64,000 bases of DNA from an uncultured Selenomonadales bacterium (lineage in GTDB: Bacteria > Bacillota > Negativicutes > Selenomonadales > Selenomonadaceae): contig OMYB01000007.1 of NCBI GenBank assembly GCA_900315155.1, positions 61,993-125,992 of the forward strand. Direction: 5' to 3'. Below the pieces are notes generated by a model that did not search any database, was not told where the DNA came from, and saw nothing but the letters and a program-made list of their open reading frames with translations. Both the position numbers and the translations under genes were made by a program. The first letter of the stretch is position 1. The number at the start of each line of letters is the position of its first letter. Shown one piece after another: positions 32,754 through 41,133 of this stretch.

Positions 32754-33745
32754 AGCTCCCTCCTCAGCAGAAACAGGAAAAACGGCGCGCCGAGCAGCGC
32801 GAGGATGATGCCCACGGGCAGTTCGAGCGGCGCAAAGGCCACGCGGGCGAAGGTATCCGCAGCCATGACCAGCGCCGCACCGAGAACGGCGGAGCCAGGC
32901 AGAAGCCAGCGATAATCCGAGCCGATGATAAGTCGTGCCGTATGCGGTACGATAAGCCCGACGAACCCCAGCAGGCCGACAACGGACACGGCATTTGCCG
33001 CAAGCAGCGCCGCGACCGCCGTAAGGCCGAGCCGCACCGCCTCGACGCGCAGGCCGAGGCCGCGTGCCATATCATCGCCGAGCTGCAGGATGTTCAGGGA
33101 ACGCGCACCGAGCAGGGCAAGCACCGCCCCGATCGCCGTGTACGGTGCGAGCGCAGCCACATGCGGCCAGCTGCGCGCCGAAAGCCCTCCGACGAGCCAG
33201 ATGAGGGCACTGTGCACGCGGTCGCTGTAGAGGATCATCAGCCCGGAAATGCAGGCCCCGAAGAACGCCGAAACCGCCACACCGGCGAGGATCATGCGGA
33301 TGGGACGGATACCGTCTTTCCATGCAAGCAGATAGATGAGCACGGCCGCCGCCATCGCTCCCACGAAGGCCACAGGTGTCACAAGCCACGCGGCCTCGGG
33401 CAGCAAAAGCAGCACGACGATGCCCGCAAGGCCTGCCCCTGACGAAATGCCGATGATATGCGGATCGGCGAGCGGATTTTTCATGATGGCCTGCAGGATG
33501 GCGCCCGATAACGCGAGCTCGACACCAGTCAGCGCCGCCACGATCGTGCGGGGCAGGCGGATGTTGCGCAGGATCTGCTCATGCGTCCCCGTACCGCCCG
33601 CAAGGCTCTGCAGGATTTCGTCCAGCGGGATGCGCACTGAGCCCAGCCCGATGCTCAGCACAGCAGCCAGCAGTACCGCCACGAGAAACAAGACGAGCAG
33701 GGATGCGCGTCCTCCCCTATGACTGCGCAGCTCAGCCAGGCTCAT
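32750..33745 (-). CDS. FecCD-family ABC transporter permease
   Basis: The 331-residue protein has about ten transmembrane helices and FecCD/BtuC landmarks: RLPRTIVAALTGVELALSGAILQ, ADPHIIGISSGAGL, and GLLGFVGLIVPHTARLIIG followed by the coupling region. One permease gene implies a homodimer. It overlaps both neighbours by 4 bases, indicating tight translational coupling. Substrate: iron-chelate, haem or corrinoid. Confidence 0.92.
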   Translation of the reverse strand: MSLAELRSHRGGRASLLVLFLVAVLLAAVLSIGLGSVRIPLDEILQSLAGGTGTHEQILRNIRLPRTIVAALTGVELALSGAILQAIMKNPLADPHIIGISSGAGLAGIVVLLLLPEAAWLVTPVAFVGAMAAAVLIYLLAWKDGIRPIRMILAGVAVSAFFGACISGLMILYSDRVHSALIWLVGGLSARSWPHVAALAPYTAIGAVLALLGARSLNILQLGDDMARGLGLRVEAVRLGLTAVAALLAANAVSVVGLLGFVGLIVPHTARLIIGSDYRWLLPGSAVLGAALVMAADTFARVAFAPLELPVGIILALLGAPFFLFLLRREL

Positions 33746-34728
33746 GACGGGAACCGCTCCGGATAAACACAGTGCGCCATCTCCCGCACGGCTTCCGGAT
33801 AGTGGATGCCCGGGCTCAGCAGGAACAAATCCTGCGGCAGATAATATACCCGCCCCTTCTGCACGGCAGGAATCGTCTGCCAGGCAGGATTTTCCTGCAT
33901 CGTCTTATCCATGCCTGCCCGGATATCCTCAATTTTCCCCATGCTCGTGACAAACAGCACGTCGGGATTCTGCTCCACGAGAGATTCGAGGCTGTAAGGC
34001 GCCGTGTCCGGGTGCTTCTTGTTCGGCGTGAGACCGGTTGCAGTATTCGGCCAGTTCAGCAGCTGTGCCACAGAGCCCGCGATGCTCGTATCCAGCTGGA
34101 CCGACAATCCCTGGCCTGTGCTGTGCAGGATGGCAATACGCGGCACCTCCGCGCCGTCCAGTTTCGTCTGGACTTCGGCAATCTGTGCATCCATCTCGGC
34201 AATCTTATCTTTCGCTTTCTGCTCTTCGCCCGTGACCTGCGCGAAAAGCTCCAGTTCCCGCTTGACTTCCTCGTAGGTCTTGCCCGATATCACGAGCGTC
34301 TTGATGCCATTGGCTTCCAGCGTATCGATGAGCTTCTCGTTCATGCCCTTATTGAGGATGACGAGGTCCGGCTCACAGGCGAGCACCTTCTCCACATCGA
34401 TCTGGTACACCTTGCCGACGCTCGCCTTATCCTTCGCATAATCCGGCATCTGATTCTTTGAGTCCGGCCGCCCGACGACATCGCCGCCGACCACATGCAG
34501 CGGCTCAAGGAACGACGCCGAGGTCACGACAATGCGCTCCGGCTTCTTCGTAAGCGACACCACGCGTCCGAGATCATCTGTGACCTCCACATGATACGAA
34601 CTCTCCTGTGACGAGGATGCTGACGGGGCTGTGCCCCCGCAGCCCGCCATCGTGAGGGACAGAACGCAGACAGCCAGTACCACGGCCAGCCCGCCGAAGG
34701 AGCGGAACATCTTTTTCAGTCCGTTCAT
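33742..34728 (-). CDS. Substrate-binding lipoprotein of a FecB/BtuF-type ABC importer
   Basis: The 328-residue protein has a lipoprotein signal peptide ending LTMAGC (lipidated Cys 30), a Ser-rich linker and the helical-backbone binding fold: VTDDLGRVVSLTKKPERIVV at the start, EPDLVILNKG in the middle and PDVLFVTSMGK near the end. It would sit in the periplasm on the inner membrane of a diderm cell. It overlaps cbiL (upstream) and the permease (downstream) by 4 bases each. The coupled methyltransferase suggests a cobalamin-related or cobalt/iron ligand. Confidence 0.9.
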   Translation of the reverse strand: MNGLKKMFRSFGGLAVVLAVCVLSLTMAGCGGTAPSASSSQESSYHVEVTDDLGRVVSLTKKPERIVVTSASFLEPLHVVGGDVVGRPDSKNQMPDYAKDKASVGKVYQIDVEKVLACEPDLVILNKGMNEKLIDTLEANGIKTLVISGKTYEEVKRELELFAQVTGEEQKAKDKIAEMDAQIAEVQTKLDGAEVPRIAILHSTGQGLSVQLDTSIAGSVAQLLNWPNTATGLTPNKKHPDTAPYSLESLVEQNPDVLFVTSMGKIEDIRAGMDKTMQENPAWQTIPAVQKGRVYYLPQDLFLLSPGIHYPEAVREMAHCVYPERFPS

Positions 34729-35492
34729 TTCTCCATCTCCTTCCGCGGTCCACCGTTCTGTGGGTTCGCCGGATTCCCCGCTTTCGCGGACGGCGGCGTT
34801 TTTCTCGTGAGAATCGTCGACAGGTAATTGAGCTTTTCGTTCTTGTGGGCCGAAATATCCCGGATGACATGTTCATCCGGCAGGCCCGCACGGCTCACGA
34901 GGACCGCCTGATCGGCGAGGTTCTCCTGTTCGAGTTCCTCTACGATTTCCGGGAAATTCTTGTAGACCTTCATGAGCACGACATTATCCGATGCCGCCAT
35001 GGCCCGGCGGATTTTTTCCGGCGGTGCCGTCGCGGGGATAATGGAAAGGATGTCATTCCCCTCCACGATGGGATATCCCGTCCGGCTGCCTACTGCCGCA
35101 AACGCGTTGACGCCCGGGATGGTCTGGATATCGACATTGGCGTCGCGCAGCAAGCGGTAGATGTAGATATACGTACTGAAAAACATCGGATCACCGAGCG
35201 TCAGGAACGCGACATTCTTTCCATCATCGAGCAGTGCGATAATCTCTTCCTTGTTCTTTTCCCAGGCCTTCGTATCCTCCGCAAAGCCGCGTACCATCGG
35301 GAACACCTGATAGACGATCTCCACATCCGGACGCAGATATGGCTTGGCAATAGACAGCGCGACACTGCCATCCTTTTTTTCCGTTTTCGGCGCAATGAGC
35401 ACATCTGCCGCCTGAATGGCATGGATTGCCTTCACGGTCAGCAGCTCGGGATCGCCAGGGCCCACGCCGATTCCATAAAATGTACCCTTCAT
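34725..35492 (-). CDS. cbiL: Precorrin-2 / cobalt-factor II C20-methyltransferase
   Basis: The 255-residue enzyme methylates C20 of the corrin precursor using S-adenosylmethionine. MKGTFYGIGVGPGDPELLTVKA is the conserved opening of tetrapyrrole methylases. FLTLGDPMFFSTYIYI and IPGVNAFAAVGSRTG follow. The start is the ATG with GGAGG 9 bases upstream. A proline- and asparagine-rich tail (NPANPQNGGPRKEMEK) is unusual. It is the first gene of an operon with an ABC importer, an arrangement that links corrin synthesis to uptake of a related nutrient. cbiK lies 10 kb away in the window. Confidence 0.9.
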   Translation of the reverse strand: MKGTFYGIGVGPGDPELLTVKAIHAIQAADVLIAPKTEKKDGSVALSIAKPYLRPDVEIVYQVFPMVRGFAEDTKAWEKNKEEIIALLDDGKNVAFLTLGDPMFFSTYIYIYRLLRDANVDIQTIPGVNAFAAVGSRTGYPIVEGNDILSIIPATAPPEKIRRAMAASDNVVLMKVYKNFPEIVEELEQENLADQAVLVSRAGLPDEHVIRDISAHKNEKLNYLSTILTRKTPPSAKAGNPANPQNGGPRKEMEK

Positions 35493-35548
35493 CGCAAATA
35501 ACCTCCACACATCATGAAACCTTCCTTTCTATCAACGAGAAAACAAAC

Positions 35549-35588
35549 GTTACACCTTCATGTTACACGCTGACACGAACCCTGTCAA
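35549..35588 (-). promoter_or_regulatory. Promoter of cbiL-ABC operon with GTGTAAC direct repeats
   Basis: On the minus strand TTGACA (35588-35583) and TAACAT (35565-35560) are 17 bases apart. GTGTAAC occurs twice with a 13-base period (35568-35562 and 35555-35549): the first overlaps the -10 box, the second is at the transcript start. This looks like an operator. No cobalamin-riboswitch signature is seen in the short leader. Confidence 0.6.
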
Positions 35589-35653
35589 AAGAAATGCATC
35601 GCAGAAATACACAAAAACCTCCGCGCCGCCTTCGTCCCCTTTTCGCAGGAATC

Positions 35654-35683
35654 TTGCTGTCGATTGGACGGCTATGCTATAAT
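35654..35683 (+). promoter_or_regulatory. Promoter of the ABC-2 / metal ABC operon
   Basis: TTGCTG (35654-35659) and TATAAT (35678-35683) with an 18-base spacer, 36 bases before the GTG start. Confidence 0.6.
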
Positions 35684-35719
35684 CGACTCAGACGCAAACA
35701 GGAAAGAAGGCGGACATAC

Positions 35720-36481
35720 GTGATTGAAATCGAAGGACTCGTCAAGCGGTTCCCGCACCGCACCCCGGATGGCAGGGAAGAGTGGAAAACCGCCGTGGAC
35801 GGTCTCTCCTTCTCCATCGGAAAAGGAGAGATTTTCGGTCTGCTCGGGCCGAATGGTGCCGGTAAGACCACGACGATCCGCATGCTCACGATGCAGACGC
35901 AGCCCACGAGCGGCCGCATCACCTACGACGGCCTGGGCACCGCTGCACACGCACAGGAAATCAAGCGCCTCATCGGCGTCGTGCCGCAGCATGTCAATTT
36001 CGACCAGGACCTCACGGTCGGCGAAAATCTCGAGCTTCACGCACGCCTGCATCACATAAAACGCCGCGAGCGCGAGGCCCGCATCCGCGAGCTACTCGCC
36101 TACGTCGAGCTCACCGACGTGATCAACGATGGCGTGCGCCGCCTGTCAGGAGGCATGAAACGCCGCCTCCTCATCGTCCGCGCCCTCATCCACCGCCCGC
36201 GCATCCTCTTCCTCGACGAGCCCACGGTCGCTCTCGACCCCCAGGTCCGCCGCCGCATCTGGGACCTCATCCGCGACATGGCCTCGCGGGGCGTCACCGT
36301 CTTCCTCACGACGCACTACATCGAGGAGGCCGAGGCCCTCTGTCACCGCGTCGCCATGCTCGAGCGCGGCAGGCTCGTCGCCCTCGATACGCCTTCCGGG
36401 TATCGGAAAACGTATCACGTAGCAACACTGGAAGATGCCTTCCTCACATTGACCGGAGGTGCGCATGCAAAAACTCTATGA
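35720..36481 (+). CDS. ABC-2 type transporter ATP-binding protein (drug/NodI type)
   Basis: The 253-residue ATPase starts at GTG (VIEIEGLVKRFPHRTP) with AAGAAGGCGG upstream; the frame is open further upstream, but that DNA is promoter. Walker A GPNGAGKTTTIRML, signature RLSGGMKRRLLIVRAL, Walker B ILFLDEPTVALDPQ and LTTHYIEEAEALC are of the ABC-2 exporter type (drug, polysaccharide or Nod-factor efflux). Its end overlaps the permease gene by 17 bases. Substrate unknown. Confidence 0.9.
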   Translation: MIEIEGLVKRFPHRTPDGREEWKTAVDGLSFSIGKGEIFGLLGPNGAGKTTTIRMLTMQTQPTSGRITYDGLGTAAHAQEIKRLIGVVPQHVNFDQDLTVGENLELHARLHHIKRREREARIRELLAYVELTDVINDGVRRLSGGMKRRLLIVRALIHRPRILFLDEPTVALDPQVRRRIWDLIRDMASRGVTVFLTTHYIEEAEALCHRVAMLERGRLVALDTPSGYRKTYHVATLEDAFLTLTGGAHAKTL

Positions 36482-37208
36482 CATCGGCACGGTATTCTGG
36501 CGCGACTGGATCGTGCTGCGGCGCCGCCTCGCAAAATTCATCCTCTCGCGCATGGTCGCACCGATTTTATACTTAGTCGCTTTCGGCTGGGGGCTCGGCC
36601 GCAGTATCCAGGTCGAAAGCGGAACCTACCTCGACTTCCTCGTGCCCGGCATCCTCGCGCTGAATTCCATGAACATCAGCTTCAACAGCATTACGCCCGT
36701 CCATGCCGAGCGCGTCTACCACAAAAGCCTCGAAGAATACATCCTCGCGCCCATCTGGCCCGACGCCTTTGTCATCGGCAAAACGCTCGCCGCCATTCTG
36801 CGCGGCCTCATCTCCTCCGCCATCATCCTCATTCTCGCCGCCCTTTTCGGTGCACACCTCACGCTCTCGCCGCTCTTTCTCCTTATCCTCATCCTCAACT
36901 GCGCCATCTTCGCTGAAATCGGCTTCATCGCCGCGATGAAAATCAACACCTTCGAGGAAATGAGCCAGGTCAACACCTACATTCTCCTCCCCATGTCCTT
37001 CCTCTGCGGCACGTTCTTCAAAGCCACCGCCCTCCCCGACGCCGTACGCGTCGTCATCGAATGCCTCCCATTAACGCACACGAGTTACCTGCTGAGAGGA
37101 CTCGCCACCGGCACCCCTACCGCCTTATCCTCCCTGCTCGTCCTCATCCTCTACACCATAGGCGGCTGGCTCCTCGCCCGCCGCATGTTCCACAACCTTA
37201 CGAAATAA
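36465..37208 (+). CDS. ABC-2 type transporter permease
   Basis: The 247-residue membrane protein has six transmembrane helices. The start ATG at 36465 (MQKLYDIGTVFWRDW) is preceded by GGAGG; an in-frame GTG at 36459 overlaps that site. YLDFLVPGILALNSM, SLEEYILAPI and LTHTSYLLRGLATG follow the NodJ/DrrB-like pattern. With the ATPase it forms an exporter. It is followed after 13 bases by a second, different ABC system. Confidence 0.88.
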   Translation: MQKLYDIGTVFWRDWIVLRRRLAKFILSRMVAPILYLVAFGWGLGRSIQVESGTYLDFLVPGILALNSMNISFNSITPVHAERVYHKSLEEYILAPIWPDAFVIGKTLAAILRGLISSAIILILAALFGAHLTLSPLFLLILILNCAIFAEIGFIAAMKINTFEEMSQVNTYILLPMSFLCGTFFKATALPDAVRVVIECLPLTHTSYLLRGLATGTPTALSSLLVLILYTIGGWLLARRMFHNLTK

Positions 37209-37221
37209 GAAAGGAAACACC

Positions 37222-38109
37222 TTGTTTAAGACGATTTTGCACCATCATGCTGATTCGTGCTCAGACTGCAACAAGCTTTGCTGCACGAAAATCGAGGACT
37301 TCGGCGTCCGCGCCGGTCGTCTCACGATCTTTGAGCACGTAAACCTCCATATGCACTGCGGCCAGCTCACGGCCATCATCGGCCCGAACGGCGCCGGCAA
37401 GAGCACGCTCATGCGCGCCCTGCTCGGCGAAGTTCCGCACACGGGCAATCTCCATTACGTGGACGCCAAAGGCCGCCACACCGGGCACCCCGTCATCGGC
37501 TACGTCCCGCAATACCTGCGCTTCGACGTCAGCGCCCCGACGTCCGTCATGGACATTTTCATGGCCAGTCTCACCCGCATGCCCGTCTGGCTCTGCCCCT
37601 CGAAAAAACTGCGCCCGCGCGTCCTCCAAGACCTCTCCCGCGTCCACGCGGAGAGCCTCATCGACCGCCGGCTCGGCGCCCTCTCCGGCGGTGAGCTCCA
37701 GCGCGTCCTGCTCGCCCTCGCCCTCGACCCGATGCCCGACCTCCTGCTCCTCGACGAGCCGGTCTCCGGCGTCGACCAGAACGGCCTCGAGCTTTTTTAC
37801 GAGATCCTCACGGACCTGCGCGCCAAAGAGGACATGGCCATCCTGCTCATCTCTCACGACCTCAACATGGTCGCGAAGCACGCGGATCAGGTTGTCCTCA
37901 TGAACAAAGGCGTCATCTGTAACGGTACGCCGGATGAGGTATTCTCCGACCTGCGCACGAAGCACATCTTCGGCGTGCTCGCCGGCGCCTCCACGGCAGA
38001 GGCCGCGACGGGCATCCCCACGGGACAGTTCCTCGACAGCCGCGATATCGACAGCAGCGAACCCGGATATCGGAACCGGAAAAATAACCAGAAAGGAGGT
38101 CAGGCCTGA
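37222..38109 (+). CDS. Metal-type (ZnuC/MntB-like) ABC ATP-binding protein with Cys/His-rich N-terminus
   Basis: The 295-residue ATPase begins at TTG with AAAGGA upstream. Its first 21 residues contain HHH (7-9) and cysteines 13, 16, 20 and 21, a possible metal-sensing or metal-binding tag. Walker A is GPNGAGKSTLMRALLG, the signature ALSGGELQRVLLAL, Walker B LLLLDEPVSGVDQ and the switch LLISHDLNMVAKHAD. This is the class used for zinc, manganese or iron uptake. It overlaps its permease by one base (TGATG). A charged 35-residue tail follows the ATPase fold. No solute-binding gene is nearby. Confidence 0.88.
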   Translation: MFKTILHHHADSCSDCNKLCCTKIEDFGVRAGRLTIFEHVNLHMHCGQLTAIIGPNGAGKSTLMRALLGEVPHTGNLHYVDAKGRHTGHPVIGYVPQYLRFDVSAPTSVMDIFMASLTRMPVWLCPSKKLRPRVLQDLSRVHAESLIDRRLGALSGGELQRVLLALALDPMPDLLLLDEPVSGVDQNGLELFYEILTDLRAKEDMAILLISHDLNMVAKHADQVVLMNKGVICNGTPDEVFSDLRTKHIFGVLAGASTAEAATGIPTGQFLDSRDIDSSEPGYRNRKNNQKGGQA

Positions 38110-38957
38110 TGGACATCACCACCCTCTACAGCATCCTCGGCACGCTGCTCCCCTTTGAATGGGCCAGCCATATCTTCATGAAGAACGCCTTCCTCGCCAT
38201 CCTGCTCGTGACGCCTCTTTTCGGCCTGCTCTCAACCATGGTGGTCTCCAACCGTATGGCCTTCTTCTCCGACTCCCTCGGCCACGGCGCCTTTACGGGT
38301 ATCGCGCTCGGCGTCCTCCTCGGATCCGTCTCGCCGCTCCTCTCCCTCATTCTCTTTTCCGTCGTCTTCGCCCTCTTCATCACGTGGATCCAGAGCAAGA
38401 GCACGGCCTCGACCGACACGATCATCGGCGTCTTCTCCTCGACGGCCATCGCGCTCGGCCTCATGATCATGAGCCACGGCGGCGGATTCAACAAATTCTC
38501 CTCCTACCTCATCGGCGACATCCTCAGCATCAGCCCCACAGACCTCGGCGCCCTCGCCATCGTCTTTCTCCTCGTCGTCGCCATCTGGGCCTGGCTCTTC
38601 AACCGCCTGCTCATCCTCTCCATCAACCCCTCGTTCGCCCGCAGCCGCGGCATCCCGACGCTCCTCACGGAAAGCCTCTTCGCCGCGACGCTCGCTGTCG
38701 TCGTCGCCATCAGCATCCAGTGGGTCGGCATTCTCATCATCAACGCCCTCCTCGTGCTCCCCGCCGCCGGTGCGCGCAACATCACGAACAACGTAAAGAG
38801 CTACCACCTCGTCTCTGTCGCCATCGCCCTCTTCTCTGGCATCGCCGGACTGCTGCTCGCCTACTACAACAACATGGCCGCCGGCGCCACCATCGTGGTG
38901 GTATCCGCCGTCATCTTCTTTATCACGCTGGCGCTGAAACCATATTTCAGCCGCTGA
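38109..38957 (+). CDS. Metal ABC transporter permease (ZnuB/ABC-3 family)
   Basis: The 282-residue protein has about eight transmembrane helices and matches the ABC-3 family: LVTPLFGLLSTMVVSNRMAFFSDSLGHGAF is the conserved region near the N-terminus, with FARSRGIPTLLTE as the coupling segment and NALLVLPAAGARN late. It would import zinc, manganese or iron together with the preceding ATPase and an unlinked binding protein. It is the last gene of the four-gene run. I see no clear terminator before the next promoter at 39025. Confidence 0.9.
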   Translation: MDITTLYSILGTLLPFEWASHIFMKNAFLAILLVTPLFGLLSTMVVSNRMAFFSDSLGHGAFTGIALGVLLGSVSPLLSLILFSVVFALFITWIQSKSTASTDTIIGVFSSTAIALGLMIMSHGGGFNKFSSYLIGDILSISPTDLGALAIVFLLVVAIWAWLFNRLLILSINPSFARSRGIPTLLTESLFAATLAVVVAISIQWVGILIINALLVLPAAGARNITNNVKSYHLVSVAIALFSGIAGLLLAYYNNMAAGATIVVVSAVIFFITLALKPYFSR

Positions 38958-39024
38958 GGCACTGCGTCAATGCCATGCCACGTGACGCAACGGACAGAAA
39001 AAGACACGTTGTAACATTTCGGAC

Positions 39025-39053
39025 TTGACAAGCCGTATTGGCATCGCTATAAT
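39025..39053 (+). promoter_or_regulatory. Promoter of the DAACS symporter gene
   Basis: A consensus TTGACA (39025-39030) and TATAAT (39048-39053), 17 bases apart, placing the transcript start near 39060. Confidence 0.82.
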
Positions 39054-39129
39054 GTAAACATATTAAGCAAGTATGATTTATAAGTCATACCGTATTTATC
39101 CTTTTATTCATCGAAAGAAGGTATCTTTT

Positions 39130-40458
39130 ATGCCCAATACGGATTCTCAGTCCTCGGTGCAGGAAAAGGCGCAGGCCGCCATCCGCCGCAGCCGTCAGGG
39201 ACAGAGCAACCGGAAGCAGTTCGCACTGTGGATCGGTGCTCTCGTCATCGGCGGTGTCCTCGGTACGCTCGGCATCCAGCCGCTCAACGAGTTCTTTAAC
39301 TTCATCGCGACCGTCTTCACGAGGTTATTCCAGTTTGTCGCCGTGCCGACCATTGCGCTCGCCGTCATCACGACGCTCGCCGCGCTCGGTGCACAGGCGA
39401 ATACGGGCCGCATCTTCGCCCATGCCGTGACCTACACGCTGCTGACGACGATTTCGGCTGCGGCGATTGGCCTCGTGCTGTACCTCTGGATCGCCCCGGG
39501 CAACCTCCCCGCCGATGTCGTCGGCGCTGGTGCCTCGGCCGTCCCGACGCAGAAGCTTGGCTCGCTCTCGTACTACGACCACTTCCTCTCCGTCATCCCG
39601 AACAACTTCGTGCAGCCGTTCGCGACGGGCAATGTACTTTCCGTCATGCTCGTCTCCGCGGCCGTCGGTCTCGCGCTCGCCTTCATGCCGAAAACGGAGA
39701 ACCGCACGGCTCTGCTGAAGGTGCTCTACGGCGCACAGGAGCTGCTCTTTACGCTCATCCGCGCGCTGCTCTTCATCCTGCCGGCCGGCATCCTCGCCTT
39801 CGCGGGCCAGCTCACGGCACAGATTGCCGCGGGCGTCATCGTCGGCGCGCTCGGCCAGTACACGGCGGTCGTGCTCGGCGGCAACGCCATCCAGTTCTTT
39901 ATCGTGCTGCCGCTGTTCCTGCTCCTGCGCGGCCTGAACCCACTCGACGTGTTCCGCAAGATGGCCCCGGCCATCGCTGTGGCACTCTTCACGAAGAGCT
40001 CGGCCGGTACGCTGCCGGTGACGCTCGCTTCGGTGGAGAACAACCTCCGCGCCGACAAGCGCGTTTCCCGTTTCGTCCTGCCGATCTGCACGACGATCAA
40101 CATGAACGGCTGCGCGGCCTTTATCCTCGTGACATCCCTTTTCGTCATGCAAAATGCGGGCTTTGAGCTCAACCTCGGCACGATGATCGCCTGGCTCTTC
40201 ATCGCCGTCCTCGCGGCGATCGGCAACGCTGGCGTCCCGATGGGCTGCTACTTCCTGACGCTCTCCCTCATGAGCTCCATCGGCGCACCGATCGGCCTCA
40301 TGGGCATCATCCTCCCGATCTACACGATCATCGATATGATCGAGACGGCGGAGAACGTCTGGTCCGACTCCTCCGTCTGCGCGATGACCGACCACGACCT
40401 CAAAGGCAAGCTCGGTCCCGTGAACGATCCCGACGAGCCGGAACCGCAATACAACTGA
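39130..40458 (+). CDS. Dicarboxylate/amino acid:cation symporter (DAACS family)
   Basis: The 442-residue membrane protein is a GltP/SstT-like symporter for glutamate, aspartate, serine or C4-dicarboxylates. LFQFVAVPTIALAVITTLAAL, FTKSSAGTLPVTLASVENN (the serine-rich hairpin) and PICTTINMNGCAAF (substrate/cation region) are in family order, as is the late AIGNAGVPMGCYFLTLS. I start at MPNTDSQSSVQEK because AAGAAGG lies just before it; the upstream ATG at 39073 lacks a ribosome site. It is monocistronic. Confidence 0.9.
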   Translation: MPNTDSQSSVQEKAQAAIRRSRQGQSNRKQFALWIGALVIGGVLGTLGIQPLNEFFNFIATVFTRLFQFVAVPTIALAVITTLAALGAQANTGRIFAHAVTYTLLTTISAAAIGLVLYLWIAPGNLPADVVGAGASAVPTQKLGSLSYYDHFLSVIPNNFVQPFATGNVLSVMLVSAAVGLALAFMPKTENRTALLKVLYGAQELLFTLIRALLFILPAGILAFAGQLTAQIAAGVIVGALGQYTAVVLGGNAIQFFIVLPLFLLLRGLNPLDVFRKMAPAIAVALFTKSSAGTLPVTLASVENNLRADKRVSRFVLPICTTINMNGCAAFILVTSLFVMQNAGFELNLGTMIAWLFIAVLAAIGNAGVPMGCYFLTLSLMSSIGAPIGLMGIILPIYTIIDMIETAENVWSDSSVCAMTDHDLKGKLGPVNDPDEPEPQYN

Positions 40459-40467
40459 CACCACGAT

Positions 40468-40513
40468 AAAAAAGCCCCGGAACAGGCACATCCCGCCTAT
40501 TCTGGGGCTTTTT
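40468..40513. terminator. Bidirectional terminator between the DAACS gene and the PdxR-like gene
   Basis: AAAAGCCCCGGAACAGGC and GCCTATTCTGGGGCTTTTT form a long stem. It abuts the stop codon of the minus-strand regulator. Confidence 0.88.
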
Positions 40514-41118
40514 CACATCTGCATGACCTGCTTCAGTGCCTGCAGGGCCGCCGGGAGCTTTTCCGTATCCAGGCTGGAGTAGTTCAGCAGGAACTCGTGG
40601 CGATCCTCCGCATGCGCATCCAGGCTGTAGTCGCGCACCGAACGGAGGCGGATGCCCTGTGTGGCCAGCCTCCGCTGGATAACAGCGTCGGGCATGTCGG
40701 TTGCGAGCTGCAGGAGGAAATGCAGGCCGGAGTCGTTTGTCAGGCGCGCCCAGATGGAAAACGGGAAATACCCCGTATCGGTGTGGTTGGCAGAAAAATC
40801 GAATACGGACGAAGGCTTTACCGGCGTATCCCATGTGCCGGTAATCCCCGTCCTCTGCCCTGTCACAGGCGGCAGCGCATGGATTTCCGCGACGAAATAG
40901 CCCCGCCGCTCCTCCGTCACGACATAGCCTTCACTGACCAGCTGGTCATATGCATTCTGCACCGTAATGGTACTCACGCCATTGTTCCGGGCGAGCGTCC
41001 GTTTCGATGGCAGGCGCTCGCCGGCATGCAGGTTTCCTGCCGTGATATCCTCTTTGATATACTGCGCCAATGCGGCATAGAGAGGTCCTTTTTCCGCATT
41101 CAGGTCATACGTCAGCAT
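40513..41118 (-). CDS. PdxR-like (MocR/GntR) regulator with most of its aminotransferase domain deleted
   Basis: The 201-residue protein starts with a normal GntR winged helix (about 1-75; ERLPSKRTLARNNGVSTITVQNAY). It continues into the opening of the MocR aminotransferase domain (FDFSANHTDTGYFPFSIWARL, about 106-126) and then jumps in frame, near residues 127-131, to what looks like the last segment of that domain (GLHFLLQLATDMPDAVIQRR onward). A complete MocR protein has about 460-480 residues, so roughly 260 residues including the PLP lysine are absent. It is divergent from pdxST, the standard place of the PLP-sensing regulator PdxR. It may be a DNA-binding-only remnant or a naturally shortened form. 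Confidence 0.75.
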   Translation of the reverse strand: MLTYDLNAEKGPLYAALAQYIKEDITAGNLHAGERLPSKRTLARNNGVSTITVQNAYDQLVSEGYVVTEERRGYFVAEIHALPPVTGQRTGITGTWDTPVKPSSVFDFSANHTDTGYFPFSIWARLTNDSGLHFLLQLATDMPDAVIQRRLATQGIRLRSVRDYSLDAHAEDRHEFLLNYSSLDTEKLPAALQALKQVMQM

Positions 41119-41133
41119 AGGCTCCGCTCCAAT

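Noticed and set aside
35493..35719. Cobalamin riboswitch upstream of cbiL
   Set aside because: The predicted leader is only about 60 bases and lacks the conserved B12-box sequence.
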